A DNA stretch of 64,000 nt from Apiosordaria backusii. Its lineage: Eukaryota > Ascomycota > Sordariomycetes > Sordariales > Lasiosphaeriaceae. The translations under genes and the position numbers were made by a program. The notes beneath the pieces are model-generated. The model saw only the letters and a program-made list of their open reading frames with translations, did not search any database and was not told where the DNA came from. The DNA lies in NCBI GenBank assembly GCA_030549205.1, contig JAUKTV010000017.1, positions 372,001 to 436,000 on the forward strand. The letters are read 5' to 3'. Below are positions 22,983 through 32,937 of the stretch, piece after piece. The first letter of the stretch is position 1, and each line of letters begins with the position of its first letter.

Positions 22983-23667
22983 GTTGGAAATCAAGATTCT
23001 GGAGAGTTACCTATAGGAGATAATTAGCAGGAGCAAATAGGGAGACGAAATAATACCTAGAATTTACAATCCAGTGGTTGATACTCGACAAAATTTGTTT
23101 GCCGCAGAAAAGCAATTTGCGGTGTTCTGTGGTGGAGAAAATTTGCGACAAAATGATCGTGAGTAGGAGGAAAGTGGGAAGAAATAAGGTGGGCAGTTCT
23201 GCAAGTCGCAGGATAGGGTAGCAGGGTGAAAATCAGGTCTAGAGCACTTCCAAACATCCTCCACTCGGTGTCATGGTTTGGTATTAAGGCTAGGGCACAC
23301 ATGAAAGTGAATGACTGGGGCATTCTAGGGAAAATGGAATCCACCTAGACTTTAACTTCCAACTAGCATGGCCTATATCTTCGCATATGTCATACAAGCT
23401 TTCTGTAATTCTAGCACTTGATACCTATTTTCTTGTCCATTTGCTGTCATGCCATCTTCGTCATCGCCAAAATTGGTCATACTCTACCTTACTTCACAGT
23501 GCCATACAAACGAGGTGCTGTAGTAATACCCTTTCATTAAGTCCTATTTTCTAAGTGAGTACGAAAAACTGTTCTATCCTACTGAATGCAGATGTGATGA
23601 CAGGAAGCGGCAATCCAGTTGCGTGGGCGGAGCTGAAAAGGCAAGTTTGTGTGAACGGAAGACCCCT
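22983..23667. other. Intergenic, no gene seen
   Basis: Promoter and possible 5' UTR of the leftward 2EXR gene B, and 3' region of the leftward hydrolase. No coding frame with features was found. Confidence 0.45.
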
Positions 23668-25383
23668 TCATGGTCGCATGAACCAGCTCCATGGCTGGCG
23701 AACATGTACTGTCGAGTTTACCGGGGACATGGCCTCCTCGCTGGAATTACCAGGTGCCGGGAAATAAGGAAGAGGCAGATCCGGTTCGCAGACTACATTA
23801 CTTTCAGGCAGGACACCCTCCACAAAGAACCTTCGGACATGTTCCTCCACGCAGGCAGATGGTACTGCCATTGAAGTGTGGCCATAACCCATGATTTCCA
23901 CAAGCCGTGACCCCTCAAAGGCATCATTCGCTGAGCGAGCCGAGATGAGCGGACAAACGGGGTCATATGTGGTTGACAGCACAAGCAAAGGATGAGCTGT
24001 TCTGACTCCTCGCTGAGGGACAAAGCTGTGTGTCTGGGGAATTGGCCAGGCCCGTCTATCAAAGTAGGAACGCCATCCCATCTGTCCGAAAATGGTGTTG
24101 TTGGTTGCTGCGAGAATCTGGGATATCAACTCGGAACGACTGGAGGGTGACCGTGCAGGGCCAGAGACGCCATCGTTATATCGCACAAAATCGTTAGCTG
24201 CCGATTCGTCGTAGTCATTGAACGGCTTTGTTTCAGACCCCAGACTATACGTAAGGAAGAATTCTGTTGCATTTCCTTGGACGAGCGGCGCCAGTGCGGT
24301 TGCCAACGTTGGCCACACTGCAGGGCTGTACAAAGCTTTGAAGATGGTATACCACACGTTCGGGAAGCGGACGACGCCGCTTAAAGTGTCGTTAATGTCA
24401 ACGGCCGCAGGTTTGTCTCTCAATGCCCAAATAGAAGACATCAGCTTCACCGTCAACTCCTATGTCGTCTCCGCCAAGTGAGCCAACGCACAGCTATCGT
24501 TGCCTGCCTTGATACATTCGTCCACAAACCCAAAGAATACCTTGTCTGTGTCATCGTGCGATTCGGCATTCGTGAAGGAGGTATACCAAGCAAATTGGTT
24601 GGAAACACCATCTATAGCAACTCGTCTTGATCGCTCGGGATACATCGTAGCATAGGTTTGACCCAGGATGGTGCCGTAGCTGAAACCCCAGTAGTACAGG
24701 TCGGATTGCCCGACGGCGTCTAGAATACTGTTCATGTCTGCTGCTGTTTGAGGCGTGTTGATGTACTCTCCATGCTCGCCCATGGTATCCTTGCATGTTT
24801 GGGTGTAGGTCAGACTTGAGAGCCAGTATGCCGCGCTAGACTCGGTGAGATTGTACGGGTTGGACCGGTTGGACCTGCTCCTGGAGTTCTGCCCGGCCAG
24901 AGCTTTGTCTTCGGGGGTGGGATGGCACTTGACATATGGGCTAGATGAGTTGACACCACGGGGATCAAAGCTGAGCAAATTGAAGTTCTCGCCCATGATG
25001 CTGTTGATGTGTAGGCCGAAATGATAGACAAGATCTGTCCCGCTACCTCCTGGTCCCCCGGGGTTGAGCAGAATGTTGATGTTGCCGTTGACTGTAGCAT
25101 TCTTGCCCCTTAGCCGAATGATGGAGATGTTAAAATGCTTTTCATTGTTGATACCGTTGTTGCTTGCGTTGAACTGGTCCATGGGAACTAGAAGGTGACT
25201 ACATTCCAGCTGGTGATCATCCCCATCGATCGTGGGGCTGACGGGGCATGGTTTCCAGGTGAGGCTCTCGCCTTCGTACTTGTGCCCTCCAGAAATATCG
25301 CCAGATGTGGCATTGTGTGCAAGTCCCACTGTTGCAAGACAACCGACGATGACGGCTAAGGATTGTGTTGTTGAGAATATCAT
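23668..25383 (-). CDS. Secreted TAP-type alpha/beta hydrolase with in-frame TAG
   Basis: A secreted tripeptidyl-aminopeptidase-like serine hydrolase. The signal peptide is residues 1-22. Visible landmarks: oxyanion segment LNPGGPGGSG (106-115), FDPRGVNSS (139-147), nucleophile elbow YWGFSYG with Ser235, Asp in LVLSTTYDPVCP, and His in GYGHTSM near the end, which is the full catalytic triad and TAP C-terminal layout. Codon 308 (24462-24460) is TAG; the same frame then continues without interruption to 23668 with the conserved C-terminal half. A Gln codon changed by C to T at CpA would give this TAG. A GT-AG stretch of exactly 81 nt (24540-24460) ends at this TAG and could be removed in frame, but it covers the conserved Cys-containing block FVDEC...DSCAL. 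So: nonsense allele, pseudogene, or rescued by splicing. Multiple N-glycosylation sites fit secretion. Confidence 0.85.
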
Positions 25384-26366
25384 TGTATTCCTGGTAGGTC
25401 GTGTCAAACTGGAACACTATCTGTGGTTTGTTCACCTAGTGACCAAGTAGTTAGCACCTGAAGGCTAAACACCTTGCTTGGCGTTATCATAGCAGTTACG
25501 AGGACGTTAAAATACAGCGCTTGATGCGTGACTTGGGTGCCGGTGATCCGGGGGCTCACTTGAAGTCGACCTGGAAGTAAACGATGGACGACATGGATGT
25601 TGGGGATAAGGGGATTGTGTGGGGTAACACAAAGAGATGGTCGAACCAACCGCATATGAATATTGCCAAGGTGCTGTCTTGGTCAGACAAATGTTGTTTT
25701 CACCGCCTATCCATGAAACTTGCAGGTCTGGGAACACGGGTTATTCCAAGCGCCATGGCACTGAATCGCCCCAGGTCTGGACATCATTGCTGACGTGCTC
25801 GGTAACCTGGAAGGTAGGCGTGGGTGGAGCATGGGGGGCTTGCCAGTGGAAGGAGCAAGATGGGACTTCTAGGTGTCAACTGCGGGGCACCCTGGACCCA
25901 GTCGGACAATCATCCCCATGCCAGTGTCCTTGGGCAGACTCCGCGTCTTGGTTCAGAAGTCCGTTTCCCACTGTTACACGAAGGTTTAAGGCTGGTCGCA
26001 CAAATAACCAACACGTCGTAATCCGCTGTTACACAAACTGACTTTCAGTCGCCAAGTTCCAGGAACTCCAACGAAACACCGTCGGGAACATCATCGATAG
26101 GACCTTTGGATCCAATATACTCCAACCTCGCAGTCGGGGCTGCTGGTTGAATCCTTCTCGAAGCGATGCAACCCAATGGCTCGGTTTGCCAAGGATCCCT
26201 TCATCATCTCGGGCCCAGATCCAGCGGGACGGACAACCCCATGCCGAGCATGTAGCAACAGACGAGACTCAAATACTGCTACCACCCATCACGATGGGAA
26301 CCGGACTGCGTGGTCCTATCTTGGCTCCTATACAAGCTGTCTTCCCCATCCATCCGTATCCACATC
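25384..26366. other. Divergent promoter interval
   Basis: About 980 bp shared by the leftward hydrolase and the rightward FAD oxidase. No coding frame with features. The two genes may be co-regulated from here, but no shared motif was identified. Confidence 0.45.
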
Positions 26367-28351
26367 ATGCGCGTTGCCAAGTGCCTCATCGTTGGAATTT
26401 TCGCAGCCGCTGGGTTGGCCAAGAAGGATGAACCCAACTTTGCCTTTGAGTCGAAGCAGTTGACTAAGGGGGATACAACTAAATACCCAGATATTGACTT
26501 TGGTGATACCTCCTCGGTGCCTCTCAACTACAACGGACCGAGGTGCAAGATCGGACCGCAAGACGCCGCTTGGCCTACCATTGACGAATGGGGGCAGCTG
26601 AACACAACACTTGGTGGCAAACTACTAAGACCTATCCCGGCGCCTGTTGTATGTTACCCGGGGCCAAACTACAATGTCGGAGCGTGCGAATTCCTCGCAG
26701 GTGGCGCGGCCAGGCGCACCAGGTTCTGGCTTGATGATCCCCTCAGCGTCCTCAGCCCCTGGACACAAGGAAACACATGCATACTATCTGCCAATGTCAG
26801 CGGACCGACGAGAAGCTGCACTCAAGGCGGATTCCCAGAGTATGTGGTGAATGCCACGTCTGTGAAGGATATTCAACTAGCCGTCAACTTTGCCCGTAAC
26901 AACAATATTAGGTTGATCATCAAGTAAGACACCTCAAAGTGGAAGCAACAAAACCTGAGTGCAACTAACAGCTTCTCAAGAAATACAGGACACGACTTTC
27001 TGGGTCGTTCAAACGGTTACGGATCACTAAGCGTATGGACACATCAACTGAAAGGCATCGAATACATTCAAAACTACAAGGCCAGTCAGTACAAAGGACC
27101 AGCCGTCAGACTCAGTGCTGGTGCCGAAACCTGGGAGGCGAACAATGCCATGATCGCGCAAAACTTCACCATTGCGGTCCCCAAACTCCCTACTGAGACA
27201 GTTGGAATTGCTGGGGGGTGGTTTCAAGGAGGCGGCCACTCCAACCTGGCTTCTCTCTGGGGCCTCGGAGCAGACCAAGTTTTGAGTATCAATCTAGTCA
27301 CTGCGGATGGCAGGTTCGTGACTGCGGACAAGGACAACAATAGGGATCTATTCTTTGCCGTACGTGGGGGAGGTGGAAGCACCTATGGCATCGTCACTTC
27401 AATAGTAGTAAAGGCCTCCCAGGGCCTCATCACTCTCGGCAGTGCAACCTACGGTTTCACCACCGGTCCAATTGCCCCATCAACCTTACAAAGTCCCACC
27501 GCCAACATCAGCAACACTGAAGACTTTTGGAAAGGCGTGGAGATCTACCTAGCCTTCGCTAAGAAGATCGTCGACGCCGGCGGCTTCGGTCACGGAGACG
27601 TCACCTACCACGGCAACACGAGCTTCTCCTTCGCGGGGACATTTCTGATGCCGAGCTTTTCCGCAGCAAAGACGCAAGAGTTCATCGCCCCTCTGTTCGA
27701 CTCCTTCCGTACCGCAGCAGGGATCAACATCACCACCCCCGTCGCAAGGGTGGTTGCCTATGCCGAACCCGGCAACGGCACAAATGCTGCCCCGGGCAGC
27801 AATACCTTCTCCTCTCGCCTTCTACCGCGGACAAACTGGGACAACTCCACCATCCTCTCCCAAACTTCCAACGCTATAAGAAGGGCAGTAGAAAAGGGAT
27901 TCACCGTCCGCACCCGAGCCTACGGGCCAAAGCTGGAGCTTGTCAATGGGCCATACGCGGCGCAAGGTGTCAGCCCGCACATGAGAAACATGGTGATTCA
28001 CCTTACAGTCTTCTCTCTGATCGACGTGTCTTCCTTGTGGATACTTGAGTCTGCGCCTGGCGAAGCAGCCAGTAAATTCAAGGCCGAGCTGGCAAGACTG
28101 GAAGATGCTACCGATGTGATCAGGAAGGCGACACCGGGGAGCGGGGCGTATTACAACGAAGCTGGGAGGTTGGAGCCGGACTGGCAAGAGAGTTTCTTTG
28201 GGGGGAAAATTATGGACGGTTGCTGAAGGTGAAGAAGGAAAGGGATCCTTGGGGGCTGTTTTGGGCTCATAAGGGGGTTGGGAGTGAGGGGTGGAGGGTG
28301 GAGACGGCGGATGGGCTGTCGACTAATAATGGGCCGCTTTGTAGGGCTTGA
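26367..28351 (+). CDS. Secreted BBE-type FAD-linked oxidase, frame break near C-terminus
   Basis: A berberine-bridge-enzyme-like flavoprotein of the vanillyl-alcohol-oxidase fold. Exons are 26367-26923 and 26981-28351; the 57-nt intron splits a Lys codon. The signal peptide is residues 1-18. The FAD domain shows NNNIRLIIKNTGHDFLGRS (the His is the usual covalent FAD site), GAGTW-like SAGAETWEANN, and GGWFQGGGHSNLAS. The substrate domain follows, with several N-glycosylation sites. The current frame stops at 28226 after FFGGK. One base more in the G6 run at 28200-28205 would give the family ending GENYGRLLKVKK, then WGLFWAHKGVGSEGW and stop at 28349-28351. This is therefore a homopolymer sequencing error or a late frameshift removing the BBE motif. 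Substrate unknown; the divergent hydrolase is also interrupted. Confidence 0.85.
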
Positions 28352-29426
28352 TGGGAATTGTGGGAATGTGGAGCTTGGAGGAGGGCGAAGTTTGCGCGAA
28401 GGGACTGGGGCGACACCTGGGCTTGCGGTAGTCAGTGTATTTGAGGTGGCTACAGAACATTGATGTAGCTTACCTAGGCGAGGTGCAAGGGGCGACTGAT
28501 AAAAGAGTTTTCCATTTACAGAACACCAACAACTCCGTGAGAAAGTTGAAGATAGGTATTGTTTCTTGCCTCGGGCATCTGGCCACAGCTCGGGGTCTCC
28601 CAGCATGCCCAGACGTAGGACGCCGAAAATATGCACCAGTCGGCGATGTTGGGAAAAGAATGAGGCTTGTTGTCCATACGCCGAGTCTATAACCGTTCAA
28701 CCATGGAAAGACATCCGAAGAGACTTTTAGTCGAGCGCCACCGGAAAGGCCCGATCACAACTGGTTTCTTATCGTTGAAGATGAACCAAAAGGGCAACGT
28801 GAAGCGATCTAGGGCCGGGGTCCGCAGGTCGACTATCCTAGAAAGAAACGTGGAATCCTCTATTCCGGACACCCCGACCTGAAAAGAAAGTGGAGAGAGC
28901 AGCTAGAGCCTCCAGCTGAGTCTTTTTGTGTGTCCTTTTGGCGGTGCCAAGTCTGCGGCTGCGTGGAGCGAGCTTGGTTTGGTGATACGTCGATCTGTAA
29001 CCACGGTTACATCCACGCTTTTTGTTGAGCTGTCAATTCGTTCGCTTCCATGGCCTCAAAATCTGGGGTTGGGCACTAGACCTCTAGGGGCAAGTTCGGA
29101 ACCAAATGATACGGTTGTTTGTACCTGAATTGTTGTTACATGGTCGATACTATTCCTGATCATCGTGGACGGTTAGGCCTCTTGTTGTGTCTTGGTTCTC
29201 GGTTCGCATCTTGGTTGCGAAGAATGAAACTAGGTATGGCTTCAATAGGCGACAGAGATAGGGGCTGGGGTTGAGGAAGACGGTCAAGGGGGAGATAAAT
29301 GTATATAAAAACCGGTCTCCGACTGCCTGATGACAACACCACTTCCCAGCATCCCATCATCCATCACACTTCTTCATTCCTTAGCTTGCGATCTTGCCCT
29401 GTTTATCCACTACCACTACGGCCAAA
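28352..29426. other. Intergenic, no gene seen
   Basis: About 1.1 kb. The right end holds the promoter of the small cysteine-rich peptide gene. Frames up to 85 codons are present but lack features. Confidence 0.45.
29302..29309 (+). promoter_or_regulatory. TATA box of the small secreted peptide gene
   Basis: TATATAAA lies about 118 bp upstream of the ATG at 29427, followed by a C/T-rich leader. This is a strong TATA-type promoter arrangement, often seen in inducible secreted-protein genes. Confidence 0.5.
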
Positions 29427-29740
29427 ATGAAATTCCAGTACCTCCTCACCATCCTCGGCGCCACTGTTACCATGGCTGCCCCTCCTAAAGGACTTGGACT
29501 CGAACCCGTCGACAATGGACTCGAACTCCGACCCCTCGACAATGTTCTTAAGCCTGTTGACAAGGAGTCGGAAGGTGGCTGTATCCCGGCCTCTTGCACC
29601 TCGTTCGGGTGTTGCTCTGGTGGGTGCGGGTACTGGTGTGTAAGTATTTGCCATGGTAGTTGTTTTCAGCTCGATCTTGGTAGGTAGGCTGACAGCGTCG
29701 AAATCTCCAGCGCGCGTGCGGTATCGATTTCAACTGCTAG
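29427..29740 (+). CDS. Small secreted cysteine-rich protein
   Basis: Predicted 80 aa from exons 29427-29639 and 29711-29740; the 71-nt intron has donor GTAAGT and acceptor CCAG. The signal peptide is residues 1-18 (MKFQYLLTILGATVTMAA). Residues 22-47 are a pro-like region with three imperfect repeats of a L-(E/K/R)-P-(V/L)-D unit. Residues 52-80 hold 8 Cys (52, 57, 62, 63, 67, 71, 74, 80) including a CC pair, enough for four disulfides. The second exon supplies the last two Cys and ends directly at a Cys-stop, which supports the splice; without splicing the tail is different and loses that pattern. The overall design is that of a fungal secreted effector or defensin-like peptide. No toxicity or target can be inferred. 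Not recognised as a named family. Confidence 0.78.
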
Positions 29741-30639
29741 GTTGAATCGGGGTAGCGTTGTTGAATGTTGATGGGCATGGAAAGCGATGCTTGTTTTACT
29801 GTTTTTGCCTCCAGTTCGAGGGTCTGGTGTTAGTCGAAGGAGTTCTATGCCGACTGGAGGGGGTACTATTAGGTACAACTCGGAGGCTTCAGTTACAGGG
29901 CAAGGAATTGTACGTACACAGAGCGCATACTGCTGTATGTGGGGCAAGGGTATCGAGAGCCACTTCAGACATGTCTTCGATATTTGTGCCTTGTTCCCAG
30001 TGCCTGATTTAGCTGCTATGTCGTGTAATGTGAAGATGCCATGAATCTGCCTGGTCCTTGGAGATGCAAGTGTGGGGCGAGCACGCGGGCATTTTCCTCC
30101 GAATAGGTGGTATGGAAGTTCGACACAGGGGAAGGAGAGACGCCGTGGGCTGCATGTCCCTCCACCACAATCACGGCAACCACCTACTTCGCCAGCGCAT
30201 CAACTGGTCTGCGCTGGGCAACGACGTCCCTCTCCCATGCGCCATCCATCATTCAACACATTCTGCGCTTCTCACTGGCCTCCAACAAGATAGAACTATC
30301 GAATCATCGAATCCCCCTCTGAACCGGGCGCGGAGACACATGCCGCCATACCAATACGGAAGCCTTGGCAAAGGCTATGCAAGCCACAAACCGGGGAGGG
30401 TGTTGACGATGCTGCAACCATGAGCTTCCCGATAGAAACAAGGCTCTCGTGTCTCGGGTAATATGTTCTTCAGCGGCGATGCCCTCGCCAATATTTCCCC
30501 TCCTCGATGGCGGGGGCCTGGAGCTCGAGGACGTTCTTCTTCGCACTCTGAAGTTTCGCAGAGCGGAAACAAGATCGGCTCGAACAAGTACCGAACACTC
30601 TCTCCGATCCTCTTTCGGGCCAACTGAGATTTGAGCGCC
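29741..30639. other. Intergenic, no gene seen
   Basis: About 900 bp between two rightward genes. Frames up to 183 codons exist on the minus strand (about 30.30-30.86 kb), but they overlap the next gene and show no domain. Confidence 0.45.
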
Positions 30640-32502
30640 ATGATTCGTCCTGAATTCGTCCTCCTGGCGCTCTTCGCAAGAAGAGTGACCACCGCAGCAA
30701 CATGCGGAACTGGAAGCACCATTCAGTTCAGCGTCGGAAACTGTACCATTCGGTCCTCGAATCAACCGGAGGTGCAATCCTGGGGCGCTGAAATCGCTAT
30801 TGACGATGGCAAGACTATTTGGTATGCATATATGACCCCCTTGCATTTGAGACATGCCTTCAAGACATACATTTCCCGATTATCCGTGCCGGATCTATTG
30901 GCTAATACAAGATCACAGTATGGTCCCTTCCACAGTCTTGAACGATACATTCTTGACGACAACGAGCCTCTGCCAATCCGCCGAACAGCTCAAGATTCAT
31001 CAAGTGGACATGACCCCCGCTCAGTGTGTTTCAAGAAGAGGAGGACCAATTTCTGCGGATAAATTCAAGGGTGTCCCAATCACCGGTCTGGTACAGAATC
31101 CTGGATGGGCTCTGTTAAATAACACGATTGAAGAGGCCATAGAGGTGGCCATGCAGCTGTCCAGACAGGCGATAACGGCAACTGTCGGTTTGATTACAAA
31201 AGGCCAAAATTCTGCAGCGTCTCACCTCGGCCTTGCCTCAGATTCGTCCCTTCTAAAGATACTGAAGGATCAAGGATTGATCGCTGCAAGATCCTTTGGG
31301 TTGAATGTTGGGTCACAAAGCGTCCAGGCGCCGCGTCGTGGGAGTCTTGTCCTTGGGGGTTTCGATCAAGGAAGTGTTGCGAATCCATTTCTTTACGAGT
31401 TCCCAATCCCGCAGAGCGACATGCTTCCAGACCGGCACTGTCCCCTACAAGTCCAACTGACAGGCTTGACGCTTGATATCAAGATGGCCAATGAAACCAA
31501 GACCGAGAGCAGGAACATTTTCAGCAAGTCAACAGGAATACCAGTCTGTATCGAACCGTAGGTTCTCGTCTTTCCCTTCCAGCACCGGATATTCAATTAA
31601 ACGTATTCTTCACAGGTACGACAACCTGTTCCGTTTGCCCTCAGAAACACTATCGACCCTTTTGGGCTACATCAACCAAACCACCGGACAACGCACTAGT
31701 TTGGTACCCGTTTCAGAGTACGCGGACGAGCTGGTTAACCTTGAGCCCGGTCTGGTCTATCGGAGACAGTCCGGGGAGTTCAATGCAGCATTAAGATTTA
31801 CCCTCAATGACAAGATGACTGTCGAGGTGCCCTATCACGAGCTCCAAAGACCGTTAAGGGGACTCAATGATAATGGTGCTGCTGTTCTCGACACCAACTA
31901 CAATGAATTGCAAATATTTAGCGACGCAGCTCCTGGGAATGCACCAGTTTTGGGGAAGGCTTTCCTCTCACAGGTGAGAGCCATACCTGCGTTAACCACA
32001 GAGCTTCGCTCATACCAATTAGGTCTATCTTTTTGTTGATTATGACGCGGGCAAGTTCTACATGGCGCCCCTAAACAGCGAGGCGAACGCACTGCTGCCA
32101 GTATCTTCAGGATCATGCCCCTCAGCTGGGCTGACATCCACGGACAAAGGCCTCATTGGCGTAGGAACAGTTCTAGGGGTCCTGATTCTTGTTCTTCTTG
32201 CCTTCGGCATGTCCAGATGGCGTGCAAGTCGGAATGCGGCCTTGAGTGGCCAGGAAACCCCATCCGGATTGGAAATGACGGATCACCCAGGTAATGGGAC
32301 TGGGCAGGGAATAAGCCAGTTCCCCAATGAAAACTTGTCTGGTGAGATGCACCAGACTGTGTCTCAGCACTCAGTACGAAGTGAGAGTAGTATTTCTGCG
32401 GTTGGGAATGGTCAGTTTGGGCAAATATCACAGCAGTCTGTGAACACCGGTCAAGGATATGAGAGCCCTTCCCCAAGGTCGCCCCATATAGGAATAACGT
32501 AG
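30640..32502 (+). CDS. Membrane-anchored aspartic-protease-like protein lacking catalytic motifs
   Basis: Predicted 552 aa from exons 30640-30821, 30919-31557, 31616-31973 and 32023-32502; introns of 97, 58 and 49 nt are all GT-AG and in frame. The signal peptide is residues 1-20, the extracellular part 21-434, one membrane helix 436-455 (GLIGVGTVLGVLILVLLAFG), then RWRASR and a Ser/Gln-rich cytosolic tail of about 95 residues. The extracellular part follows the pepsin A1 fold in pattern: CMVPSTVLNDTF in place of the first active-site loop, GSLVLGGFDQG, CIEPYDNLFRLP, GAAVLDTNY, and VLGKAFLSQVYLFVDYDAGKF for the C-terminal strand block. Neither DTG/DSG catalytic motif is present. It is therefore probably a non-peptidase surface protein. 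Start at the first ATG; an upstream TTG is in frame but not needed. Confidence 0.82.
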
Positions 32503-32937
32503 GTAGCAGGTCTGAAGCTCTGTACTTTGGATATATAGCAGGCAAAATATAGGATACTTAGATCATTGTAGTCTGAAGATTACACAGATTACAAGAAAGC
32601 TAGTCCATCTTTGCACATCTACAAGTACAACTGCTTACTTTGAAATGAGGGAGCCTGCTCAATCTAGAATCTTGCTATTCGGTAGAAAGCAGTCAGTCCA
32701 CGATGAATCTGGCAGGTTTGAACCCATGCCTTGGAAGCTGCGCCGTAGACCATACCCAGCCAAGCCATCGGGCAGACATCATGCATGGGGCTGAGCCACT
32801 CCCAGCAAGTCCCAGGGCACTGGACCTTCCGTATATATCACCGGGTCAGCATCCCCCTATGCATGCTGCGGCCTGCTTCCCCGCACTGTCTCCACTGTCC
32901 CAGGGGAACTACCATATGCTGATCAACGTTCGCCAAA
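32503..32937. other. Intergenic, no gene seen
   Basis: 3' region of the aspartic-protease-like gene and promoter of the ankyrin gene. No feature was recognised. Confidence 0.45.
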
